In this document: in pieces, positions 40,561 through 47,731 of the stretch
Position numbering within the stretch: position 1 is the first letter of the stretch
Layout of the letters: each line of letters starts with the position of its first letter
Source: an uncultured Roseiflexaceae bacterium
GTDB taxonomy: Bacteria > Chloroflexota > Chloroflexia > Chloroflexales > Roseiflexaceae
DNA: 48,196 nt
NCBI GenBank assembly: GCA_937974195.1
Contig: CALJIC010000186.1
Span: 1 to 48,196 of the forward strand
Direction of reading: 5' to 3'
The notes under the pieces: generated by a model
What the model was told of the DNA's origin: nothing
The model's input: only the letters and a program-made list of their open reading frames with translations
Database searches by the model: none
Program-made: the position numbers and the translations under genes

Positions 40561-40808
40561 GGCGGCATCTCCTTCGCTGCCGGGCGACAGAGCGCTGGGG
40601 CACAGTGTGCCGGCGTCCTATCGCCGGAGTCGCATCCAACGACAAAGGCGTGGACCCGATGTCCACGCCTGCAAGAGCCGAATGCTCGCGTAAGGCTACG
40701 ATTTCCCGGACACCGGCGCGCCACCCCTCTGTGCGGGGCGCTCATAGCGCCGGGTCATAGCCTGCGGAATAGCGCGCATACGTGTGCTCTCGTGTCGTTG
40801 GTGCCGCC
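40561..40808 (-). promoter_or_regulatory. structured leader/attenuator of tyrS (possible T-box)
   Basis: About 240 bases from the TATAAT at 40809-40814 to the start codon, with no coding frame. On the transcript, GGCTA and CCCGG near the 5' part pair with CCGGG and TAGCC about 60 bases later, enclosing CCGGCGC/GCGCCGG pairing and GAGGGGTGGCGCGCC, which loosely resembles a T-box AGGGTGG core. A smaller GAGC/GCTC hairpin and a strong terminator follow. Architecture and gene (a synthetase) suit a tRNA-Tyr-sensing T-box, but I could not place a specifier loop with a Tyr codon convincingly, so attenuation is better supported than T-box identity. Confidence 0.45.
40640..40670 (-). terminator. intrinsic terminator inside the tyrS leader
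   Basis: AGGCGTGGAC and GTCCACGCCT form a 10-bp perfect stem with a 5-base loop, followed on the minus strand by TTTGTCG. It lies 80 bases before the tyrS start, so it would stop most transcripts unless an alternative fold forms. Confidence 0.65.
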
Positions 40809-40814
40809 ATTATA
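40809..40814 (-). promoter_or_regulatory. -10 box of the tyrS promoter
   Basis: A perfect TATAAT on the minus strand in an otherwise GC-rich region. No recognisable -35 is found at 16-18 bases. A GGCATCC/GGATGCC inverted repeat (40834-40857) lies just upstream and may be the terminator of the response-regulator gene or an activator site. Confidence 0.5.
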
Positions 40815-40980
40815 CCCCGGTGGGCCGGCGCGCGGCATCCATCTCCGGGTGGATGCCACGTGCCCCGCGGGAGATATCCTCCGGGAGCGCGCTCGGCGCG
40901 GGCAGAGCGCAGCCCGCACACGCCGGGCCTGCGAGCGCCGGGGCGCGCGTCGTCAGCGATTCGGCCGCAGCGCGCGGCGG

Positions 40981-41373
40981 CTACGTCGCGCCAACGGTCC
41001 GCCCGATCGGGTGCAGCAGCGCGGCGACGTGGCGGCAGAACACCATCAGATCGAACGGCTTCTCTAGCATCGGGACGCCGGCGAGGCTGAGCATCTCATA
41101 GACGCTGCGTGGCGGGCGCGCGCCGCACACCAGCATGATCGGGATGTGCGCCGTCCGCTCGTCGTTCCGCATCATGTCCACCCACATGAAGCCGGCGGCG
41201 TTGGAGAGCTGCCAGTCGAAGATGATCAGGTCGGGCTCTCGCTCGGCGATCTTGTCCTGCGCCTCCTGCACGTTGCGCACCAGCGCGACCTCGTGGCCTT
41301 CGAGCCGCAGCATAGAGTCGAACAGCCGGGACAGATCGGGATCCTCCTCGATGACTAAGATGTGCGATCGCAT
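40981..41373 (-). CDS. single-domain response regulator
   Basis: A 130-residue receiver domain with no output domain. Acidic pair Glu10-Asp11 (VIEEDPD), phosphoacceptor Asp53 in LIIFDWQLSNAAG, and Lys105 in MLEKPFD are present. The conserved Thr/Ser of the switch is replaced by Cys83 in PIMLVCGAR, a deviation that may alter signalling. No histidine kinase lies next to it, so it is an orphan acting through protein contact or in a phosphorelay. The start follows a leader of about 30 bases without a strong Shine-Dalgarno sequence. Confidence 0.9.
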   Translation of the reverse strand: MRSHILVIEEDPDLSRLFDSMLRLEGHEVALVRNVQEAQDKIAEREPDLIIFDWQLSNAAGFMWVDMMRNDERTAHIPIMLVCGARPPRSVYEMLSLAGVPMLEKPFDLMVFCRHVAALLHPIGRTVGAT

Positions 41374-41613
41374 TGGCGTGTTCCTCGCGCGACAGCCAGC
41401 AGCCGGTGGGTTCTCCGGGCAACAATGGAACGGGAGCCGTCGCAGAGCGCGGCTCCCGCTTCGAGGCGGATCGTGGAGAGACCTCTGTTCAGGTAACGCT
41501 GAGGTTAATGTCGAGGATACGCGCGGCCGCCATCCCGCCGACGCTAGCTGGTAGTAGAGTCAGGGGAAGCCGCGAGGCTCACGCAGCGCAGCGCTGCGGG
41601 CGCGACCGGCGAG

Positions 41614-41970
41614 TTGCCTGCCCACGTGTGGAATGCGGCCAATCCGCTCCAGGCCGCCAGGCAGGTCGCATCAGTGGCCGCCCATGGGACCTCCGCGCGC
41701 ATCGTCGGGAGATGGCGCACGCAGACCGCCCAGGCCGACGGGTCACACGTCGAGCTTCACTTCTTCGCCGACGGCACGATGCTGGTTTCTATCACCAGGG
41801 ATGGGCTGATCATCGAGCAGGCCGCTGACTACCGCTTTGTCGACGATACGCACGTGCGCGTCAACTACGCGGATGGCAGTATCGCCATCCACGAAGTCGT
41901 TGCTGTTTCGGCTGATACGCTGACCTTGAGGGCTCAAGGGCAGCTGTTCGGCTTCGTGCGGGTACAGTAA
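41614..41970 (+). CDS. small beta-rich protein, unrecognised, uncertain start
   Basis: Up to 118 residues if the TTG at 41614 is used. From residue 29 it reads as a small beta-barrel-like domain: IVGRWRTQ, HVELHFFADGTMLVS, ADYRFVDDTHVRVNY, IHEVVAVSADTLTLRAQG. This pattern (GRW... FADGTM ... YRFVD...) is common in lipocalin-like secreted proteins, but I cannot name the family. The frame is open back to 41548 with no better start and no ribosome binding site, so it may be a 5'-truncated remnant whose signal peptide is lost. Codon bias agrees with coding. Confidence 0.45.
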   Translation: MPAHVWNAANPLQAARQVASVAAHGTSARIVGRWRTQTAQADGSHVELHFFADGTMLVSITRDGLIIEQAADYRFVDDTHVRVNYADGSIAIHEVVAVSADTLTLRAQGQLFGFVRVQ

Positions 41971-42074
41971 TGCGCAGCCCTGGCTCCCTGGCCTCGAAGG
42001 GCTGCGCTAGCACGCGGTAGTGCCTTCGGCGCACCGCCACACGCAGCGATACGCCGCAGCTTCCACGCCACGAT

Positions 42075-42524
42075 CTACGACTCGGCGGTGTTCCTCCGCC
42101 GCCGCCGGCCGTTCTTCGGCGCTGCCGACGCCGCCTCCTGCCCGTTCGCTTGCTTTGCCGCGCGCCCGCGCCGCTTTGGCGCTGAGGCAGCTTCAGCGCT
42201 GGGCCTTGCCTCAGTGCGCGCCGCGGCTACCCCGTTTTTCGCGGGGACGCTTTCAGCCGCCTCGACGTAGAAGCGCAGTAGATTGCCCCGTGTGCGCTGA
42301 AACGCCAGTGTAAGCGGCGGATCATGGCGCGCGGCGGCCGCTTTCAGCCGGTTACGCACAGTGAGGCGGTTGTCGCCCTCATCGAGCGTCACTTCCCCGT
42401 AGTCGCCTGGCGCGAAGTCGGCGAGGTAGCGGTCGTACTCCTGTTCTATCGCTCGGCGGACGCCCAATCGTTTGCGCTCGAGCGTGCGAACTTCGCTCTC
42501 GGTGAGTTTGCGAACAACTGGCAC
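42075..42524 (-). CDS. small protein with basic, histone-like C-terminal tail
   Basis: A 149-residue protein of unknown family. Residues 1 to about 85 are mixed and charged (RKLTESEVRTLERKRLGVRR, EYDRYLADFAPGDYGEVTL, NRLTVRNRLKAAAARH, LTLAFQRTRGNLLRFYVEA), suggesting a small folded domain. Residues 95-149 are Ala/Lys/Arg-rich and disordered, with PKRRGRAAKQ (an AT-hook-like RGR core) and GRRRRR. This bipartite design is seen in bacterial nucleoid-associated proteins. The GTG at 42524 is chosen because GAGGAGG lies 6 bases upstream; the longer frame lacks this. A promoter is visible upstream. Confidence 0.7.
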   Translation of the reverse strand: MPVVRKLTESEVRTLERKRLGVRRAIEQEYDRYLADFAPGDYGEVTLDEGDNRLTVRNRLKAAAARHDPPLTLAFQRTRGNLLRFYVEAAESVPAKNGVAAARTEARPSAEAASAPKRRGRAAKQANGQEAASAAPKNGRRRRRNTAES

Positions 42525-42559
42525 GATACTCCTCCTCTTGCAGAGAATTTGCTTACGCA

Positions 42560-42588
42560 AGAATAACACATCTTTACCTTTTCGACAA
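42560..42588 (-). promoter_or_regulatory. promoter of the basic-tail protein gene
   Basis: On the minus strand TTGTCG (42583-42588) and TATTCT (42560-42565) with a 17-base spacer, predicting a leader of about 30 bases that contains the GAGGAGG site. Confidence 0.55.
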
Positions 42589-43097
42589 GCGGCTATCGCT
42601 TGCGCCGAAACCCTTTGTTCACGCTATCGCAGCGTATATCACTGTTCCGATTGCATGTGGCCGGTCACTTGTCGACTTCTCCGCTGAGCACCTGTGTATG
42701 GTGCAGGCGTGGCGCTCCACTGCTCTTTGAGTAAGCTTACGCGGTGAGGTGCCCCAGCCGAGCGAACACTTCACATTCCGCTCCGCTGTGGGGCGCTGGG
42801 AGCTATGGGCGAGGAAGCTGCATCGTCTCAAAGTAACCCGCGTGATAACGCGAGTTACTCAGGGATGGGCGCGGAGGAGCCGAAGCGTTTGTGAAACCCT
42901 ACTTGCAGTGTCCTGAGGTGATGTGGCGCCACAGAGCGGCGGGAGGGTGCGCTTGGAGCGGTGCGCACCTCACCAAGACTCCCGCAGCAGATGCATTCAT
43001 GTGTACTGCGTATCAATAATGCGACGTACACAGCGCCATACGCTCGCACCGTCCTAAAAAGGTTTAGAAAGATTTCGAATCTCTTAGAAAACGCATC
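42589..43097. other. gene-free region with a strong hairpin
   Basis: About 510 bases with unusually balanced base composition for this window and no supported gene. It holds the palindrome GTAAGCTTAC near 42734, a 28-base hairpin at 42832-42859, and AT-rich runs near 43050-43090 including AGATTTCGAATCT. A small RNA gene is possible but nothing identifies one. Confidence 0.45.
42832..42859. repeat. imperfect 11-bp hairpin with GATA loop
   Basis: AGTAAC pairs with GTTACT and CGCGT with ACGCG around a GATA tetraloop, with one C-A mismatch between them. It sits in the middle of the gene-free region and could be part of a structured RNA. Confidence 0.5.
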
Positions 43098-43140
43098 TTC
43101 CGCCGCTGTGTAAGAGCAACGTCGCCACACAGCGGCGGAA
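43098..43140 (-). terminator. terminator after the PHP gene
   Basis: TTCCGCCGCTGTGT pairs perfectly over 14 bp with ACACAGCGGCGGAA, with a 15-base loop, 26 bases after the PHP-gene stop. A weak T-run (GTTTTC) follows about 8 bases later on the minus strand. Confidence 0.65.
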
Positions 43141-43166
43141 AGAAGAGCACCTGGGGGTGAGCGAGG

Positions 43167-44030
43167 TTAGGCGATGAGCTCCAGGATCGTCGGGGAGCCG
43201 GGCGCGATCCGCAGATCGTTGGGGTCGATCCGCATGAACGGCTGGTGCGGCCCGTGCGAGTCGGAGCCGCCGGTGATGAGCAGCCGGTGCCGCTGCGCCA
43301 GCGCGAGGTAGAACTGCTGCTGCTCTGGGCTGTGGGCCGGGTAGAAGACCTCGATCCCGTCCAGGCCCGCCGCCGCCATAGCGGCCACATCCGCCTCCTC
43401 AGCGGGGATCGCGTAGATGCCCTTGGAGCGGCCGGGGTGCGCCAGCACCGCCAGGCCGCCGGCGGCGTGCGCCACACGGATCACCTCGTCGACGCTGACC
43501 GGCCGGTATCCCCCGGGCAGCTCGGTGAGGATGTAGCGCATCCCGGCGCTCTCGTCGTCCTCGCCCGGCACCCGCCCGGGCAGCGTGTTGTGTCGCGCCA
43601 GCGCCGCGCCGACCTCGGCCACGTTCGGCGGCCGCCCGAGCGCATCCAGGCCCCGCAGCTGGTAGCCGCGCGCCGTCAGCTCCTCGCGCAGCCTGGCCGC
43701 GTCAGCCGCGTTGCGCTCGAAGACCGCGCGGCACAGCGCGGTGAGCTGCGGGTTGTCCGGCGCGGCGCCGTAGATCAGCGTGTGCCACATCCGTATCTGC
43801 CCGCCCGCACGCCCGCCGGCGGGGAAGCCGCTGTCGATCTCGACGCCCGCGATCACGCGCACGCCGTGTCGCGCGCCCGCCGCCTGCGCCGCAGCGACCC
43901 CGCTCGTGGTGTTGTGGTCGGTGACGGCGATCGTCTGCAGGCCGGCCCGCGAGGCCGCCTCGGCGAGCGTCTCCGGCTCCCACGTGGCGTGTCCGGGCGT
44001 CGCGCTGGTGTGTATCTGAAGGTCGATCAT
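43167..44030 (-). CDS. PHP-domain phosphoesterase
   Basis: A 287-residue PHP (polymerase and histidinol phosphatase) protein of the RNase AM/TrpH-like type, expected to hydrolyse phosphate esters with a trinuclear metal centre. Motif I reads DLQIHTS: the first His of HxH is Gln5, only His7 remains. Motif II AVTDHNTTSG gives Asp38-His39, GVEID gives Glu64, VLAHPGRSKG and GSDSHGPH supply later ligands. Gln at the first position occurs in some PHP relatives but removes one metal ligand. ATG at 44030 has no strong Shine-Dalgarno sequence. Probably follows the patatin gene on one transcript (64-base gap). Confidence 0.88.
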   Translation of the reverse strand: MIDLQIHTSATPGHATWEPETLAEAASRAGLQTIAVTDHNTTSGVAAAQAAGARHGVRVIAGVEIDSGFPAGGRAGGQIRMWHTLIYGAAPDNPQLTALCRAVFERNAADAARLREELTARGYQLRGLDALGRPPNVAEVGAALARHNTLPGRVPGEDDESAGMRYILTELPGGYRPVSVDEVIRVAHAAGGLAVLAHPGRSKGIYAIPAEEADVAAMAAAGLDGIEVFYPAHSPEQQQFYLALAQRHRLLITGGSDSHGPHQPFMRIDPNDLRIAPGSPTILELIA

Positions 44031-44094
44031 GGCTGCTGTGTCGTGCGCCGTGGCGCGGCGGGCGGTCGGCTCGGCCGCGCAACGGGCGCGTATG

Positions 44095-45240
44095 TCACTC
44101 CTGTGATGTGAGGAGACGGGACAGCTCGCGCTGGTCCAGCGCGCGGATGGCATCCTCGTAACCCATCCGGAACAGCTCCAGGTGGTTGTGCTCCTCGTAG
44201 TCGATGATCCACTCCAGCGGCATCAGCTTCTGTGGCGCGATCACCGTCGGCTCGCTGATCGCCCGCGGCACGCGCCCCTCCAGCCGCAGGCTCGCATCGC
44301 CCGAGGCCGTGGCCGCCCGCTCGAGCAGCGCCGCCGCCTCGGCGAGCCGGTTGTAGGCCCGCAGCATCTTCAGCGCGGTGCGGTAGGACGCCAGCAGCGC
44401 CCAGTCGAGCGTGAGTGCCATGCTCTGCGCCAGGTCCTGCGGCAGGTCCTGCAGCTGGGCCTGCATGTCGTCCGGGTCGGCGTCCCAGGGGGTCATCATC
44501 ACCACCAGGATGTCCACGTCCTCGCCGTCGGCCAGGTCGATCACCGGGCCGAGCGGCGTGTTCGCCAGCACCGCCCCGTCCCAGTACTTGTGGCCGTCCA
44601 GCTCGGTCCAGGGGTAGACCATCGGGATGCTCGAGGAGGCCATCAGGTGGTCGAGGCTGATCCGGTCGGGCGGACGGCCGCCCATCGCCCGGTTGCAGAA
44701 CACCCGCAGCCCGCCGGACTGGAGGTCGGTGGCGGTCAGCAGCAGCGCCGGCGCCTCCGGCCCGTTGATCCGCGCGAAGTCCATCCACTCCGCCAGCGTC
44801 CGCCGCCAGGGGCGGGTGTCCAGCAGGCTGCGGAACGGCCGCGAGCGGAAGAGGCGCCCCAGCCGGTTCAGCAGCCCTTCGGCGCTCATCTGCGCGTCCT
44901 CAGGGGGCAGCGCCACCGCCCCGCCGCCGTGCGCGTCCGAGGTGAGGATGCTGTGCAGCAGGAAGCGCATCAGCGGCCGCGTGACCGCCGGGAGGTCCTC
45001 GGAGAGGCGGTGGACGTCCTCTGTGTGCATCTGCATCCAGCGCGCCCGCAGCTGCTCGACCGTGAGGCCGGAGGCGATTGCGGCGGCGTTGATCGCTCCG
45101 ATCGATGTGCCGGCGATGATGTCCGGCCCCACGCCGTCCTTCATCCAGCCGCGCTCCACCAGCGCCTGGATCACGCCGACGTGGTAGGCGCCGCGGCCGC
45201 CGCCGCCCGAGAGTACGAGAGCTTTTTTGGTGGGTGGCAT
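44095..45240 (-). CDS. patatin-like phospholipase
   Basis: A 381-residue cytoplasmic lipase with a Ser-Asp dyad. The oxyanion loop is SGGGGRGAYHVG (11-22), the nucleophile elbow GTSIG places Ser46, and the catalytic Asp221 lies in YWDGAVLANTP. MASSSIPMVYPW is the typical helix before it. The C-terminal 100 residues form an alpha-rich extension (ALLASYRTALKMLRAYNRLAEAAALLE in part). Such enzymes hydrolyse membrane or storage lipids. GGAGG lies 9 bases before the ATG. No secretion signal. Confidence 0.9.
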   Translation of the reverse strand: MPPTKKALVLSGGGGRGAYHVGVIQALVERGWMKDGVGPDIIAGTSIGAINAAAIASGLTVEQLRARWMQMHTEDVHRLSEDLPAVTRPLMRFLLHSILTSDAHGGGAVALPPEDAQMSAEGLLNRLGRLFRSRPFRSLLDTRPWRRTLAEWMDFARINGPEAPALLLTATDLQSGGLRVFCNRAMGGRPPDRISLDHLMASSSIPMVYPWTELDGHKYWDGAVLANTPLGPVIDLADGEDVDILVVMMTPWDADPDDMQAQLQDLPQDLAQSMALTLDWALLASYRTALKMLRAYNRLAEAAALLERAATASGDASLRLEGRVPRAISEPTVIAPQKLMPLEWIIDYEEHNHLELFRMGYEDAIRALDQRELSRLLTSQE

Positions 45241-45390
45241 GCGCGTCTGCCTCCAGGTTGCAGTTCGGAGATTGCAGATCGTAGAACGACGCCTGCGGCG
45301 TGTTTTCGCGCCTTTCCGGAGCCGCGCTGTGCGTTCGGCCGTATCGAGCGCGCGACGGCTGCATCACACTCGCCGCCTGGTATCGCCGGC

Positions 45391-47505
45391 CTACGGCAGC
45401 CGAAGTGTCTCCAGCAGCAGCGCGTTGTCGCCGGCGGGCTCCGGCGCCGCCGTGCCGCCCCGCAGCGGGAGGCGCGCCATCGTGGCCGTGTCGTAGACGC
45501 CGAGGGTCAGCATGTACTCCCCGGCCGGCAGCTCCGGCAGATCGATCGGGATGGGCACCGCCACCTGCTGCCCTGGCTGCCAGCTGCTCGTCGGCGGCAT
45601 CTCTGCGCCGCCCGGCGGCACGCTGACCTGCGCGACGCGCGTGCCCTGCGCGTCGATCACATGCATGAAGAGGTGATAGTCGCCCGCGAGGGGCGCGCGC
45701 ACATCCCACGCCGGTGTGACGACCACCCGGCCCGGCTCCTGCGCCACCGTCACGCCGCGCAGCCGCAGCCCGTCGCCGAACCAGACGTCGAGCGGCCGGT
45801 CGAACGGCCGCGGCAGCTGGTGGATGCGGGCGTACTCGATGCCGTGGATCGTCACCGTGTGCAGCGGGATGGTGTCCTGCAGCGCGCGGTAGATCTCGGG
45901 GTGCGCGCCGCGCTGCACGGACTCGAGGTACACCACGGCGTAGTTGGCTGGCAGCCGCCCGTAGTCCTCCACGTCGCGCACGTCCACCGGCACGAAGGGC
46001 TGCAGGGTGCGCCCGAGCGCCGAGAGCACGGGCCCGTAGCTGAGGTCCGGCCGCGAGCGCAGCCAGGCGCCCACCTGATCCATCCCCTCGCCCCACCCGA
46101 TCAGGAACAGCCGCTGCGCCACAGCCCCGCCGCCGAGCAGCGGGTTGTAGTAGCTCAGGTAGTACGGGTGGACGCTCAGCGGCTGCCACAGCTCCAGCGC
46201 CACCACAAGCCCGACGGCGAGGCGCTCCACGACGGCTGGCGGGCGCGCGCGCTCGCTTCGCTGGCGAAGCTGGCGCAGCCAGTCCGCCGCGCGCGTCAGG
46301 CCAGCCGCGCAGAGGACGATCAGCGCCGGCCAGGTCGGGAGCACGTAGCGGTCGAATTTCTTCGGCCCGAGCGTCATCACCAGCGTCCAGAACGCCACCA
46401 GCGCGAGGAGGACGAGCAGGGCGCGCCGCTCGGGTGTGGGAGCCCGCCTCGATCTCAGGTCGGCGATCGAGAAGCCGATGAACGCGATCAGGCCCGCGAG
46501 CATGAGCGGCGTCGTGCGGAACAGGTCGGCGAGCACGTAGAACCACGGGCCGGGGTCCGCCGCCGCCACGCCCAGGAAGAACTGGCCGTCGCCGTTCGGC
46601 CGCCCGCCGTTCGACACGATCTCGTCGATGTAGCGCCCGAGCGCGGCTGACGGGTCGACCCACAGCGCCGGCCAGAGCGCCAGCACGGTCAGGAGCGCCG
46701 CAGCCAGCCAGAGGATGTAGCGCGCGACGACGGGCCACAGCCGGGCGGCCAGCGCGGCCGGGCGGCGCAGGTCCGATGGCTGCGGCCCGCCCGTGGCGAG
46801 CAGCACCAGCCCGGCGAACGGCAGCAGGATCAGCGCCGGGCCCTTGGTGAGCAGCGCCAGCCCGGCGAACACACCGCTGGCGACCAGCGGCCAGCGGCGG
46901 CTCGCTGCGCCGGCAGGCGGCCGGAGGTCCGCAGACGTCGCTTCGAGCAGGAGCAGCACGCTGAAGGTGACGAACGAGGTGAGCAGCGCGTCGAGGTGCA
47001 GCAGCCGCGAGTGGGCGATCAGGTACGGCGAGCAGGCCCAGAGCACGCAGGCGACCAGCGCCGTGGCCGGTGTTACGAGGCGGCGTAGTATCAGGTAGGC
47101 CGCCGGTACCAGCAGAGTCTGCAGCAGGGCGCCGGGGAGGCGCAGCCAGGCCAGATGCGCGAGGAGCGGCGGGGCTGCGCCTGGGTCGGCGCCGAGCGCG
47201 CGCTCGAGCCAGAGCCCGAGGCTCCCGAGCCACATGTTCGTGACGCCGGGGTGGCCGGTCAGCACCGTGTCGGCCCAGCGCCCCGCGGAGATGGCGGCGC
47301 TGAAGCGCTCGGTGCGCGTGATCCAGTGGTACGCCTCGTCCGTGGTGAAGTAGTCGGCCAGCCCGAAGGCGCGCGGCGGCAGCGCCAGCAGCCCCAGCAG
47401 CAGGGCCGTGACCAGTGGCCTCCACCCGGCCAGTATGCGCGCCTCAGCCCGCTGCGCTGCCGCCGCGCGCGCCCGCTGCACTGTGTTGCTCCGCCAGGTT
47501 CCCAT
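45391..47505 (-). CDS. GT39-type membrane glycosyltransferase with C-terminal beta domain
   Basis: A 704-residue polytopic GT-C glycosyltransferase of the PMT/ArnT type (GT39), using a lipid-linked sugar donor. The first extracytoplasmic loop carries the catalytic acid pair TTDEAYHW (Asp56-Glu57) and GHPGVTNMWLG. About 11 hydrophobic segments lie between 29 and 450. From about 590 there is a soluble beta-rich domain (WFGDGLRLRGVTVAQEPGRV, PAWDVRAPLAGDYHLFMHVID, PLPAGEYMLTLGVYDTATMARL in part), typical of Chloroflexota GT39-like proteins. The acceptor is unknown. The ATG at 47505 has only GAG upstream. Confidence 0.88.
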   Translation of the reverse strand: MGTWRSNTVQRARAAAAQRAEARILAGWRPLVTALLLGLLALPPRAFGLADYFTTDEAYHWITRTERFSAAISAGRWADTVLTGHPGVTNMWLGSLGLWLERALGADPGAAPPLLAHLAWLRLPGALLQTLLVPAAYLILRRLVTPATALVACVLWACSPYLIAHSRLLHLDALLTSFVTFSVLLLLEATSADLRPPAGAASRRWPLVASGVFAGLALLTKGPALILLPFAGLVLLATGGPQPSDLRRPAALAARLWPVVARYILWLAAALLTVLALWPALWVDPSAALGRYIDEIVSNGGRPNGDGQFFLGVAAADPGPWFYVLADLFRTTPLMLAGLIAFIGFSIADLRSRRAPTPERRALLVLLALVAFWTLVMTLGPKKFDRYVLPTWPALIVLCAAGLTRAADWLRQLRQRSERARPPAVVERLAVGLVVALELWQPLSVHPYYLSYYNPLLGGGAVAQRLFLIGWGEGMDQVGAWLRSRPDLSYGPVLSALGRTLQPFVPVDVRDVEDYGRLPANYAVVYLESVQRGAHPEIYRALQDTIPLHTVTIHGIEYARIHQLPRPFDRPLDVWFGDGLRLRGVTVAQEPGRVVVTPAWDVRAPLAGDYHLFMHVIDAQGTRVAQVSVPPGGAEMPPTSSWQPGQQVAVPIPIDLPELPAGEYMLTLGVYDTATMARLPLRGGTAAPEPAGDNALLLETLRLP

Positions 47506-47532
47506 GCGGCTCGTCGCTTTGCCTCCGGCGTG

Positions 47533-47541
47533 ATTGTAGCA
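47533..47541 (-). promoter_or_regulatory. extended -10 promoter of the GT39-type gene
   Basis: On the minus strand TGCTACAAT, a TGn-extended -10, with a predicted start about 20 bases before the ATG. The upstream -35 is weak. Confidence 0.45.
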
Positions 47542-47579
47542 TAGGCCGAGTACTAATACCCGTTGGTACCATTGGCGGC

Positions 47580-47608
47580 TTGCCGCGTCCCCGGCCCAAA
47601 AGTATAAT
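47580..47608 (+). promoter_or_regulatory. promoter of the truncated last gene
   Basis: TTGCCG (47580-47585) and TATAAT (47603-47608) with a 17-base spacer. The leader of about 115 bases includes CCGGAC (47652) and GTCCGG (47707) that can pair, enclosing AT-rich sequence. Confidence 0.55.
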
Positions 47609-47731
47609 CTTCCTTAAAGTTAATAAATTGTCATCTAGACTAACTCCGGTGCCGGACCACCAGCCCGCTCAACGTACTGCATACGCATATGTATACGTCG
47701 CACTCAGTCCGGGCCTTACAGGAGGAATACC

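Noticed and set aside
41135..41554. Plus-strand frame of 139 codons opposite the response regulator
   Set aside because: Antisense to an intact receiver domain; no domain of its own and no ribosome binding site.
44900..47425. Long minus-strand frame covering parts of the GT39-type and patatin genes
   Set aside because: Same strand but different frame from two well-supported genes; composition is that of a GC shadow and no domain is visible.
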